This document shows positions 1 through 8,800 of a stretch of 49,507 bases of DNA, one piece after another; the first letter of the stretch is position 1, and each line of letters starts with the position of its first letter. A program made the translations under genes and the position numbers. A model generated the notes under the pieces. The model was given only the letters and a program-made list of their open reading frames with translations. It was not told where the DNA came from and searched no databases. Source of the stretch: an uncultured Hyphomicrobiaceae bacterium (GTDB taxonomy: Bacteria > Pseudomonadota > Alphaproteobacteria > Rhizobiales > CALHAX01); the NCBI GenBank assembly GCA_937931785.1, contig CALHAX010000013.1, positions 1 through 49,507 of the forward strand, read 5' to 3'.

Positions 1-653
1 GTGAATGTACCGTCGAAGCATTTTGCCCCGCTCTCGATTATGATGGCTCGATCCGCGACCAACTTGGCAAAATGCAGATTTTGCTCTGAGATCAGGACCG
101 TCAATCCTTCATTCTTGATCTTCAGAATGGTCTTCGCCATCTGTTCGGCGATGACGGGCGCAATCCCCTCTGAAGGCTCGTCGAGGAGCAAGAACATCGG
201 ATTGCCCATGAGCGTTCGTGCGATCGTCAGCATCTGTTGTTCACCACCCGACAAGGCCTTGCCACGATTGCTCTGCCGTTCCTTCAGATTGGGGAAAAGA
301 TCGAAAAGGATATCGATCGTCCATGAAGGATAGCCATCACGTGGTGTCTGACGGCCAACTTCAAGGTTTTCGAGGATCGTGAGATCGGTAAAGATGCGCC
401 GTTCTTCAGGAACGTACCCAAGTCCAAGTTTTGCAACATGATGAGGTGCCTTCCCCACGATATTTTGTCCGGCGAACCGAACATGACCGCTCGCAGGGCG
501 GACAAGTTGCATGATCGATTTTAAGGTCGTTGTCTTGCCCGCACCGTTGCGCCCGAGAAGCGCGACAACGTCTCCAGCAGCCACCTCAAATTCGACATCA
601 CGCAGGATATGGGCTTTGCCGTAGAAACTGTTGACCCCACCGATATCAAGCAT
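1..653 (-). CDS. livF: Branched-chain amino acid-type ABC transporter ATPase LivF (3' end outside window)
   Basis: One of the two cytoplasmic ATPases of a LivFGHM-type importer. The frame is open from an ATG at 653 to the window edge, about 217 codons, so the last few residues are missing. Visible motifs are Walker A GRNGAGKTT, signature LSGGEQQML and Walker B FLLLDEPSEG; the EQN after Walker B (ISEQN) is typical of LivF. The start overlaps the end of livG by 8 bp, which indicates translational coupling, and it is the last visible gene of the leftward operon. The family is known to transport Leu/Ile/Val but also amides, urea and aromatic acids; the substrate here is not determined. Confidence 0.93.
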   Translation of the reverse strand, partial: MLDIGGVNSFYGKAHILRDVEFEVAAGDVVALLGRNGAGKTTTLKSIMQLVRPASGHVRFAGQNIVGKAPHHVAKLGLGYVPEERRIFTDLTILENLEVGRQTPRDGYPSWTIDILFDLFPNLKERQSNRGKALSGGEQQMLTIARTLMGNPMFLLLDEPSEGIAPVIAEQMAKTILKIKNEGLTVLISEQNLHFAKLVADRAIIIESGAKCFDGTF

Positions 654-1428
654 TTTGCTGTCCTTGCTTAGCGAACACGGCGCCGCCGCCAAGATAAACT
701 TCCCGAACTTGTGCGTCGTCGCGAATCTCCTGTGCTGTTCCCTCGGCAATGAGTACACCGCGATTGAGCACCATGATCCGATGGGCATGGCCAAAAACCA
801 CATCCATATCATGCTCGGTAAACAATACGCTCAGCCCACGTTCTTCCACGATATCTGCGGTGAGTTGCATGAGTGCAATACGTTCTTTCGGTGCCATTCC
901 AGCGGTTGGTTCATCCATCAAAAGAAGCTTCGGATTGTTCGCCAGTGCAATGGCAAGCTCCAGGCGTTTCACGTCTCCATATGCAAGCACGGCAGCCGCG
1001 CGATTTTCCTGCCCTGTCATACCGACGAGGTCGAGCAATCGCCGGGCTTCATCGACGTAAAGGCTTCGTGCTCTCGGGCGAAAGCTAAACGTTTTGCGGT
1101 TGTGGGAGATGAGAGCCATTTGAACATTCTCAATCACCGTCATCGATGGGTATGTCGCAGTGATCTGGAATGTCCGTCCTACGCCTCGACGCCATATGGT
1201 GCGCGGAGCAAGACCAATGATATTTTCTCCATCCAGGAGAACGCGTCCAGAATTCGGCTGCAACTGTCCCATCAACATGTTGAAGCAGGTCGACTTACCC
1301 GCACCGTTCGGGCCGATTAATGCAAGGAGTTCGCCCCCCCCAACATTGAATGTGACATCGCTGACGGCGTGAATGCCACCGAAGGATTTGGAAAGGCCGA
1401 TCACTTCCAGAACTGCGGGGGATCTCAT
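646..1428 (-). CDS. livG: Branched-chain amino acid-type ABC transporter ATPase LivG
   Basis: A 260-residue ATPase of normal LivG length. Walker A is GPNGAGKST (near residue 40), and the signature region YGDVKRLELAIAL precedes Walker B LLLMDEPTAGM. The signature reads LAYGD rather than the usual LSYGEQR, a mild divergence. The C-terminus has the long LivG-type tail. Its ATG lies in an ATGA overlap with the stop of the fused permease gene (1425-1428), and its own stop overlaps livF, so the three genes are almost certainly co-translated. It should pair with LivF on the cytoplasmic face of the permease. Confidence 0.95.
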   Translation of the reverse strand: MRSPAVLEVIGLSKSFGGIHAVSDVTFNVGGGELLALIGPNGAGKSTCFNMLMGQLQPNSGRVLLDGENIIGLAPRTIWRRGVGRTFQITATYPSMTVIENVQMALISHNRKTFSFRPRARSLYVDEARRLLDLVGMTGQENRAAAVLAYGDVKRLELAIALANNPKLLLMDEPTAGMAPKERIALMQLTADIVEERGLSVLFTEHDMDVVFGHAHRIMVLNRGVLIAEGTAQEIRDDAQVREVYLGGGAVFAKQGQQNA

Positions 1429-3302
1429 GACGGATCCCCCGTAATGCGATGTGTCTCTACGTCGCGCGTTCTGAACCGCCTAAAGATACGTTGACTGAGG
1501 CCGGCAATACCGTCCGGAGCGAGGATAACGATTGCAATAATGAGAAGGCCAAGCGCAAGACGCCAGTATTCGAAACGGGACAGATAGTCCTGCAAGACGG
1601 TCATAACGCTTGCCCCAGCAAGTGGGCCAGACAGTGTTTTAACACCACCAAAGAACACCATGATCAACGCGTCAAAGGACTTCGCAATTTCAAGCTCGGT
1701 TGGGAACACGCTTCCCTTGGAGAAGACAAACAAACCGCCAGCCAGCCCCGCCATGGCACCTGCAAATACCATTGAACCCCATTGGACCCCTTTCGTATTG
1801 ATGCCTGTCGCTTCGGCCCGCAACCCAGAATCGCGGCTGGCGCGCAATGCATAACCGAACGGCGAGTGAGCGCCATGCCGCAGCAAGACCATCCCTCCAC
1901 CCGCTATGACTAACGTCAGATAGTAGAAGGCAAACGATTCTGAGGCCCAACTAGATGGCCAGATGCTCACGACCCCATCATCGCCACCGGTAAACTCAGC
2001 CCATTGGAAAACGATGGACCAAACGAGTTGGGCAAAAGCCAGCGTGAGCATCGCGAAATAAACGCCGGTGAGACGGATACAAAACCAACCGATAATGGCA
2101 GCCAGACAACCGGCTGCCATCGGTGCAAAAAGGAGCGCAAGCTCCATTGGTGTTCCGGTGTAGTGTACGAGTAGAGCTGCTGCGTAAGCTCCTCCGCCAA
2201 AAAATGCAGCATGGCCGAAAGACACAAGGCCGCCAAGAGAGAGCATAAAGTGCAGGCTTGCGGCAAACAGACAGACGATGAAGATATCGATCATCAAGAC
2301 GAGACCGAATTGCACGCTGAAAAACGGAAACGCAACCAGAAACGCCAGCAGTAGCCCAGCGATGATCCTGCCGTTTTTCCCTAACGGGCAAATGGGGTGC
2401 TCTGGCTCGCCAACCTGGCCGTGTTCTCCGGGCGCTTCCTCTCGTCCGAGAAGGCCATAGGGGCGGATCATCAAAACAGCAGCCATGACGACGAACATCA
2501 AAACCAGTGTGCTTTCAGGAAGGAACCGCACGCCGAAGACGCCAAGTACGGAGATGAGTACGGATGCGATGAACGCTCCTGGTAATGATCCCATACCACC
2601 GATCACAACGACGACGAAGATGGCCGCGAGGATGTTAAAATCCATCAGCAGGTCCGCGCCACCTTTAGGTAACTGCAAGGCACCTCCCAGTCCCGCGAGC
2701 ATCGACCCAAGGAAGAAAACTCCCGTGAAGAGCCAGGCTTGATTGACACCAAGCGCACCAACCATTTCGCGATCCTGTGTCGCTGCACGGACCAGAACGC
2801 CGACTCGTGTTCGCGTGATCAGGTACCAGAGACCAAGGAGAATGAATGGTGTGATTGCAATCAAAGCCAGGTCGTACTGTGGGATCGGTTCACCAAAAAT
2901 GCGTACGATCCCTTTTAATCCGGGTGCGCGTGGACCAAGCAGATCTTCCGGTCCCCAGACAATAAGAGCAAGATCTTGTATAACGAGGACAACGCCAAAC
3001 GTGGCGACAAGTTGAAAAAGCTCTGGCGCCTTGTAGACGTGTCGCAATACCAGGAGTTCAACAATGACGCCGATGAATCCAACTGCGATGGCGGCAAGAA
3101 ATGTCGCTCCCCAGAACCCCACAACACCTGTCCAGATTTGCAGTAACGAATAGCCGATATAGGCCCCGAGCATGTAAAATGAACCGTGCGAAAAATTGAC
3201 GATCCGTGTGACACCAAAAATCAGTGAGAGCCCGGATGCCACAAGAAACAACGCTGAGGCGTTGGCCAGTCCCGCCAGAAGTTGAGCAAAGAGCAGCTCC
3301 AT
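1425..3302 (-). CDS. livHM: Fused LivH-LivM permease of a branched-chain amino acid-type ABC importer
   Basis: A 625-residue integral membrane protein combining two permeases that are usually separate. Residues ~1-290 are LivH-like (N-terminal ANASALFLVASGLSLIFG; later GGMGSLPGAFIASV). Residues ~310-600 are LivM-like (SLGGLVSFGHAAFFGGGAY, then FFGGVKTLSGPLAGA). A short hydrophilic linker (EEAPGEHGQVGEPEHP) joins them. About 16-18 hydrophobic segments are visible. Each half carries a cytoplasmic coupling loop for the ATPases. No strong Shine-Dalgarno precedes the ATG at 3302, 83 bp after the binding-protein gene. Such fusions are known in proteobacteria; the reading frame is intact throughout, so this is not an assembly artefact. 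Confidence 0.92.
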   Translation of the reverse strand: MELLFAQLLAGLANASALFLVASGLSLIFGVTRIVNFSHGSFYMLGAYIGYSLLQIWTGVVGFWGATFLAAIAVGFIGVIVELLVLRHVYKAPELFQLVATFGVVLVIQDLALIVWGPEDLLGPRAPGLKGIVRIFGEPIPQYDLALIAITPFILLGLWYLITRTRVGVLVRAATQDREMVGALGVNQAWLFTGVFFLGSMLAGLGGALQLPKGGADLLMDFNILAAIFVVVVIGGMGSLPGAFIASVLISVLGVFGVRFLPESTLVLMFVVMAAVLMIRPYGLLGREEAPGEHGQVGEPEHPICPLGKNGRIIAGLLLAFLVAFPFFSVQFGLVLMIDIFIVCLFAASLHFMLSLGGLVSFGHAAFFGGGAYAAALLVHYTGTPMELALLFAPMAAGCLAAIIGWFCIRLTGVYFAMLTLAFAQLVWSIVFQWAEFTGGDDGVVSIWPSSWASESFAFYYLTLVIAGGGMVLLRHGAHSPFGYALRASRDSGLRAEATGINTKGVQWGSMVFAGAMAGLAGGLFVFSKGSVFPTELEIAKSFDALIMVFFGGVKTLSGPLAGASVMTVLQDYLSRFEYWRLALGLLIIAIVILAPDGIAGLSQRIFRRFRTRDVETHRITGDPS

Positions 3303-3385
3303 CGGAATGCCAATCGTATGTTTCGTTGTGGGGCGATAAGAAACCCGGAGACCGCATCAGCCACCGGGCTCAAGCTCACTCTACA

Positions 3386-4594
3386 TCAGTCAGTGGCTGG
3401 ACGCAGTTTTCTCACGTCTTCATCTGATGGAAGATAATCTTCACCCTTCTCATACGTCCAATCGACCATGACCCCTTTGCCATCCCTTACGGCAGTCGTT
3501 CCAACGTAGGCGCCCATCGTGGATTGGTGATCAATGGCTCGATACGTAATGGATCCGACAGGTGTGTCGTGGCTGAGGCCCTTAAACGCATCGACCATTT
3601 TTTCAGTATCGGTCGAACCGGCCTTCGCCATTGCCGCGGCAATAGAAAGAACGGTGTTGTAGCCGACCAACGAACCATTTCGAGGATAGTCGTTGAAACG
3701 TTTCCGATAGGCCGCGACAAACGCACTGTGGCTTTCAGTCTTGATGTCGTACCAGGGATATCCCGTAACAATCCATCCTTCAGGTGCTTCGTCCTTGAGG
3801 CCGTCAATGTACTCCGGTTCCCCAGTCAACAGACCCATGACGGTTTTGCCATCGAACGTCCCGCGTGTTGTACCTTCGCGCACGAACTTCGCCAGATCGG
3901 GGCCGAAAGTCACATTGTAGATGGCATCGACCTTCGCCGCCTGAATGGCTTGAACCTCGGCCGCAGCATCAATCTTGAACAGTGCGGGCCATTGTTCAGC
4001 GACAAACTCCACGTCCGGGTTGAGTTGTTTCAGAACTTGCTTGAATGCCGCTACAGCGTCTTTTCCGTAGGCATAGTTCGGTGCGATGGTGGCCCAGCGT
4101 TTCGCACCCGTCGCAGCAGCGCGTTTGGCTAACATTGCTGCCTGCATGTGCGTGGATGGGCGAAGACGAAATGTATAGCGGTTGCCCTTGGCCCATACCA
4201 AAGCGTCAGCCAACGGTTCGGCTGCTAAGTAGAGTTTTTTCTTTTGTCCCGCATAGGACGAAACGGCCAAACCAACATGCGAGAACAAATTGCCAAAGAT
4301 CATGGCAACGCCGTCTCGATTGAACATTTCATCCGCGATCTTGACCGCTTCGCCTGGCTTACCCTGATCATCTCGAGAGATGACTTCCAGCTTTTTACCC
4401 AGAGCCCCGCCTTTGGCATTGATGTGTTCAACAGCGAGGTCAACCCCGTTCTTGTATGGCAGGGTAAAGGCTGGAAGCCTTTTGTAGCTGTTCATGTCAC
4501 CGATCTTGATCGTATCGGCTGCTGACGCAGCAATCGAACCGAGGCCGATAGCAAGGGCTGCAGTAGCACTCGTCAGGAATCGTAGTTTTATCAC
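3386..4594 (-). CDS. Periplasmic substrate-binding protein of the Liv-type importer
   Basis: A periplasmic-binding-protein fold type I receptor (Peripla_BP_6, LivJ/LivK-like), 402 residues from the chosen start. I place the start at a GTG (4594), preceded by GGGAGA 7 nt upstream and followed by a clean signal peptide (basic VIKLRF, hydrophobic core, ASAAD cleavage region). The longer in-frame ATG at 4654 adds an unlikely hydrophilic leader. The mature protein opens IKIGDMNSY and contains AVEHINAKGG and EVISRDDQGKPGEAVKIADE, the classical ligand-binding N-lobe pattern. It is first in the operon and should supply substrate to the fused LivHM permease. The substrate is not evident; this branch includes receptors for amides and aromatic acids as well as Leu/Ile/Val. 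Confidence 0.92.
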   Translation of the reverse strand: MIKLRFLTSATAALAIGLGSIAASAADTIKIGDMNSYKRLPAFTLPYKNGVDLAVEHINAKGGALGKKLEVISRDDQGKPGEAVKIADEMFNRDGVAMIFGNLFSHVGLAVSSYAGQKKKLYLAAEPLADALVWAKGNRYTFRLRPSTHMQAAMLAKRAAATGAKRWATIAPNYAYGKDAVAAFKQVLKQLNPDVEFVAEQWPALFKIDAAAEVQAIQAAKVDAIYNVTFGPDLAKFVREGTTRGTFDGKTVMGLLTGEPEYIDGLKDEAPEGWIVTGYPWYDIKTESHSAFVAAYRKRFNDYPRNGSLVGYNTVLSIAAAMAKAGSTDTEKMVDAFKGLSHDTPVGSITYRAIDHQSTMGAYVGTTAVRDGKGVMVDWTYEKGEDYLPSDEDVRKLRPATD

Positions 4595-5228
4595 TTTTAC
4601 TTCTCCCAATATGTTCGCTTTCACGAGTTTCACAGCCTGTGGCTTGGCGTCCACATGTCATTCCATTAACACACGTCATCACCGCTGACTGCGTCAGTGG
4701 TCCACAAAGCGCCACCCCGGTGAATGGGTTGACCGCTATAAGTGACGACAACATCTACCTGATCACCTTCGATCAAGGCGCGTTACGTGTGATCGAACAA
4801 TACCGTTATCAGGTTTTCCGGATCAACGTGACGGATGTCAAAGCATGTAGTGACATCGACACACTCTGCGATCGCAATGAGTATCGACGTCGACCAGATG
4901 ATATAATCAACGATAATGTTCTTGATCGGGAAGTGAAACAAACCTGATCGTCGCACGTGGTGCGAGTGCTATTGCAGGCGTGGCGGACAGTCGCAAAAGA
5001 TCATTGATCTACGGAGAACGTAGCACATGTTACACAGGGAATTCGTTTTACTTGCGATATACGATCCGTCAGCCAGTGTGCGTGCAGCCAATGCGATTGC
5101 AACGCGGAGTATGTAAGAGACGCTGGTGCAGTGCCTTCAAAAAGTCAGAGCACTGCTACGACCAGAATCTCTGCCCGCGCGTTCAATCCGACAGGAAGGA
5201 AATTGCACGGGCACATTTTCGAACGCAT
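4595..5228. other. Intergenic region upstream of the liv-type operon
   Basis: About 630 bp without a convincing gene. The open frames here (for example a 102-codon + strand frame at 4639-4947) lack a ribosome-binding site, a signal or TM pattern and any family resemblance. The operon promoter must lie in the 4600-4750 part, but I cannot point to a clear -35/-10 pair. Nothing else recognised. Confidence 0.5.
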
Positions 5229-5264
5229 AAAAAAACGGGAGCGCATCAATGATGCACACCCGTT
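5229..5264 (-). terminator. Rho-independent terminator of the small membrane protein gene
   Basis: Read on the minus strand, an inverted repeat with outer arms AACGGG/CCCGTT (5259-5264 and 5234-5239) and inner arms GCATC/GATGC (5251-5255 and 5243-5247) is followed directly by a run of seven T. It sits 40 bp past the stop codon of the 59-residue membrane protein gene. Stem, position and U-tract all fit an intrinsic terminator. Confidence 0.8.
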
Positions 5265-5303
5265 CCTCAAACTCGAACTGATGAAGTCAGTGATCCGTTC
5301 GTT

Positions 5304-5483
5304 TCACAGACCTCTGATAAGGTTGCTGACAGCAAGAATGCCGTAAGCGACAAGCAGAAGCGTAATGGTTGGGACGCTGCTGATGATCGGAATGTCTGCG
5401 CCAAAGAACTGGATGGCAACAACAGCCAATGCCAGGATGAACGAGATCATGAATACGAGCAGATTTGGAGCGCTAAGTCTCAT
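5304..5483 (-). CDS. Small two-helix membrane protein of unknown function
   Basis: A 59-residue protein whose sequence is almost all membrane helix: residues ~7-29 (LLVFMISFILALAVVAI) and ~38-55 (TITLLLVAYGILAVSNL), with a short loop FFGADIPIISSVP between. The start at 5483 is set by GAGGAAA 8 nt upstream; the longer open frame reaching 5738 has an unlikely Arg/Ser-rich leader. The gene is monocistronic, with its own terminator. Similar unnamed small proteins occur in alphaproteobacterial genomes, but I do not recognise a named family. It is probably an inner-membrane protein; the role is unknown. Confidence 0.75.
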   Translation of the reverse strand: MRLSAPNLLVFMISFILALAVVAIQFFGADIPIISSVPTITLLLVAYGILAVSNLIRGL

Positions 5484-5713
5484 TGGAATTTTCCTCTGTG
5501 CCGCACAGGTTATATTGGACTTATGCACGCCGGACTGCCCCTGACAGCCGACAAACACTGCACGCATAAGTAAGGGCCACCTAAGCCGATTCGTGTTTGA
5601 ACGGCGAGATCGCGCACAAGTTATCCACCGAGACGACAAGGGTTGCCACAATGGTGGCATCGTCGATGTGTCGTTCCTGTAACAGTGAACTTGCGTGCCT
5701 TGAACGCCCTTAA

Positions 5714-5813
5714 GCGCGTCTGATTCAAATGCACTCATGATGCGACGGTCCAGGTCGGTCCAATAGCATCCCGGCGCCGCTACTTCGCAGAAGCCTTAAG
5801 CCTCACACACCTT
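5714..5813 (+). repeat. Dispersed ~95-bp repeat, copy A
   Basis: Begins GCGCGTCTGATTCAAATG and continues TCATGATGCGACGGTCCAGG, then CCCGGCGCC, CTTCGCAGAAGCC and a final CACACACCTTAA. It matches copies at 22536-22638 and 32582-32668 with scattered differences, all in the same orientation. It lies between the small membrane protein and the 3' end of the giant gene. It has no coding capacity; possibly the non-coding end of an insertion sequence or a MITE. Confidence 0.65.
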
Positions 5814-5852
5814 AATGAATCCAATTGGCTCTGAAGGCATGGAATTGATTTT

Positions 5853-5880
5853 GCCCTCCACCCATTTCAGGACGGAGGGC
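5853..5880 (-). terminator. Hairpin just past the stop of the giant gene
   Basis: Perfect 7-bp arms GCCCTCC (5853-5859) and GGAGGGC (5874-5880) with a 14-nt loop, starting 8 bp after the stop codon of the 12.3-kb gene. No U-tract follows on either strand, so it may be a weak terminator or a 3'-end-stabilising stem rather than a standard intrinsic terminator. Confidence 0.45.
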
Positions 5881-5887
5881 GGCAGAA

Positions 5888-8800
5888 TCATTGGAGAGGG
5901 TTTTGTTGCAGTTTCAGGAAGCGCTCAATTTCTTGAATGCGTTCGACGTCAGATCCAAGTGCTCGATTCAACTGATCTGAGAAGCCGCCCGTTGACTGTA
6001 TGTGCCCTTCGAACTCCACGGGTTGCAATTCACCCGAAGCCGTTTTGATGTGAACCAACTGCTCCACAAATGAACCGTTTTCGAGCGTCACGACAATTTT
6101 TAAATCCAATGGCGGTTGATCGGCGGGCACGTTGGCCATCAATAATCCATTGTCGGCTTTCTGCACCCAATCCGGCAGTGGCTTGCCGTCTGGACGGGTA
6201 ACGTCATAACGAGTCGCAGATTTATCCATACCCATGTCGATCGTATTCGTAATCTCCACGAACAGTTGTCCTTGCCTCATCAAAGTGTCGATAACGATTT
6301 TTGGCGCAGCCACTGATCCTTCTGACCCAGAAACTCCGGAGACGTCCGATTTCAAAGAAAACCCGATAAGTCCTCCTGCCGCGAATGGATCGGTTGAATC
6401 TCCATATCGGTTCTGCAAATCAGAGAAGCGTTTTCCAAGCCAGTCCATATGGGTCACGCGACTGCCGATCGATCGATCAATACTTAAACTGTGGCCCCAG
6501 CCTCCGATACCTTTCACGGTATCCAATACAATAGGTTCCGCGCTGAGATCGTCATTTCCGTCGGCCGGGGTGCCATCGACAGGCGTTGTCATATCTCCCA
6601 TACCCGGATCAAAATTGCGATCTGCAACCGGTATCACATCCAGCGCGACCGTTGCTGTCGCGGTCAATCCATCCGGATCTCTGACCGTGTAGATGAACGA
6701 TGGCTTGCCATTATAATCCGGATCAGGCGTAAAGGTGAGCGTTCCATCGAGATTGAGTGCGATTTCGCCACCTTCAACCGTTACACTTGGCCCTCCTGCG
6801 ACGACCGAAATGCCATCAATCGCTGTGATCGTAAGCAAATCGCCTTCTACGTCCGTATCATTGTCACGCGGGTCGAATGTAACCGGTACATCCTCAGGAG
6901 TGGTCACTTCATCATCAAATGCCACTGGCGCATCATTAATTCCACCAACTGTCAGATTGACAGTCGCAGTATCAAATCCACCCTCCCCATCTGAAACCTG
7001 ATAGGTGAACGTATCAGTACCAATCTGACCGTTGCCGAGGCTTTCGAAGGCACCGTTTGGATTATAGTCATAGGTTCCGTCAGCATTCATCGTCAGAATC
7101 GCGCCGGACGGCAGAGAGGTCGGAACACCAGAATTGATTGGCGTGCCATTGACTTCGGTTACAACAATCCGATCGCCGTCAGGATCGACATCTGCACCGT
7201 TATCATTGTCAAGAAACACACTGCCGCTCAACGTGGAATCCTCATCTGTAATCAGATCATCATCCTGCGCATCAGGTGCCGGGTTGACTGCGGTGTATGT
7301 GAACGAGATGGTTGTCATGCCACCATCCGGATCCGTTGTTGTGATCGTCAGGGGATAAACACCGTCGCTGTTTGGGCCACCTTGTGAGGCGGAATGATCC
7401 AGCTTTCCAGAGATAATTCCTGTAACCGGGTCAAGCGTCAGGCCTGGTGGGAGATTATCCACCGTGAACGTCAATGATTTTCCTTCTGGATCGGACACAA
7501 GCGCGGAGACATCTATCGCGTTCGGTGTATCACTGTCATTCTGGGTCTGCGCCGGGATGGACGGATCACTGACCAAACCCATTGGAGCCGGATCAACCAT
7601 GACCTGCACAGTCGCAGTATTCGTACCACCGTTCCCGTCATCAACGGTATAGGTGAACGTGTCTGTTCCCACGAAGCCCGCTACTGGTGTGTAAATCACC
7701 GTGCCGTCAGGATTGATCGAGACCATACTTCCATTGGCTGATGGACCGGCTTGCGTCACTGTCAATGAGTCGCCATCGGGATCGACGTCGTTACCGAGCA
7801 CATTGATCGTAACAGGCACGCCGGGTAATGTTGAGGCACTGTCGTTGGTTGGATCCGGAACCGGATTATTCACCGTCCACGACAGCGGCGCGCTTGTGAC
7901 GTTGCCATCCGGATCGGTTACCGTGATGATCACATCGTACGGACCATGTTCACTGGCGCCGGGATCAATGGTTCCACTGATCACACCTGTTGTTGGATCA
8001 ATGCTCAACCCCTCTGGCAGGCCTACAGCCGTAAAGGTGAGTGGATCCCCGGTTGGATCGGAGAAGCTGGTGGAGACATCAACCGGAGCAATTGCCGCTC
8101 CATCGTTGTTCGTTGGTGAAACCGGTAGCTTCGCAACCTCGGGGGCACCGGGTACCGTACCGTCCACAACAACGGTGACCATCGCCGTATCCGTCGCTCC
8201 ATCTGCATCGGTCACAGTGTAGCTGAATGTCTCCGTGCCTGAGAACCCGGTTGCTGGCGTGTAGGTCACCGTTCCATCAGGGTTCACCGTCACCGTACCG
8301 CCATTGTCCGGCATACCAACAGCTTCGACTGTCAGGTTATCACCATCTGGATCCGTGTCGTTTCCAAGTGGACTGAACGTCACTGGCGTCTCCAATGGCG
8401 TGGACATCGTGTCGCCAACTGCGACCGGAACCGGGTTGCCCACAATCCAGTCGAATGTGGTTGAAATCTGATTGCCATCCGGATCTGTCGCCGTAATGAC
8501 CACAGGATATGGACCAGCCTGGCTCGCAGACGGATCAATCGTACCGCTGATGATACCTGTCACCGGATCGACTATCAGCCCGGCTGGAAGGCCTGTGCCA
8601 ACAAACGTCAATGGATCACCGTTAGGATCAGTAAAGGCGCTGAACACATCAACGGGGGTAATAAGCTCACCATCTTCGTTCTGCTGCGCGGTCACGCCAG
8701 TTGTTGCTGGAACCTCCACACTTGTTACCCCAACTTCTACCGTCACGATCGCAGTATCGGTGCCACCGTTGCCATCACCGATGGTATAGGTGAACGTATC

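Noticed and set aside
3524-4132. 202-codon + strand frame
   Set aside because: Antisense of the substrate-binding protein gene; no start signal or domain.
4639-4947. 102-codon + strand frame upstream of the liv operon
   Set aside because: No ribosome-binding site, no family resemblance, no clear coding bias; left as intergenic.
5888-6590. RTX nonapeptide (GGxGxDxUx) secretion signal at the C-terminus of the giant protein
   Set aside because: Searched by eye; no nonapeptide repeats present.
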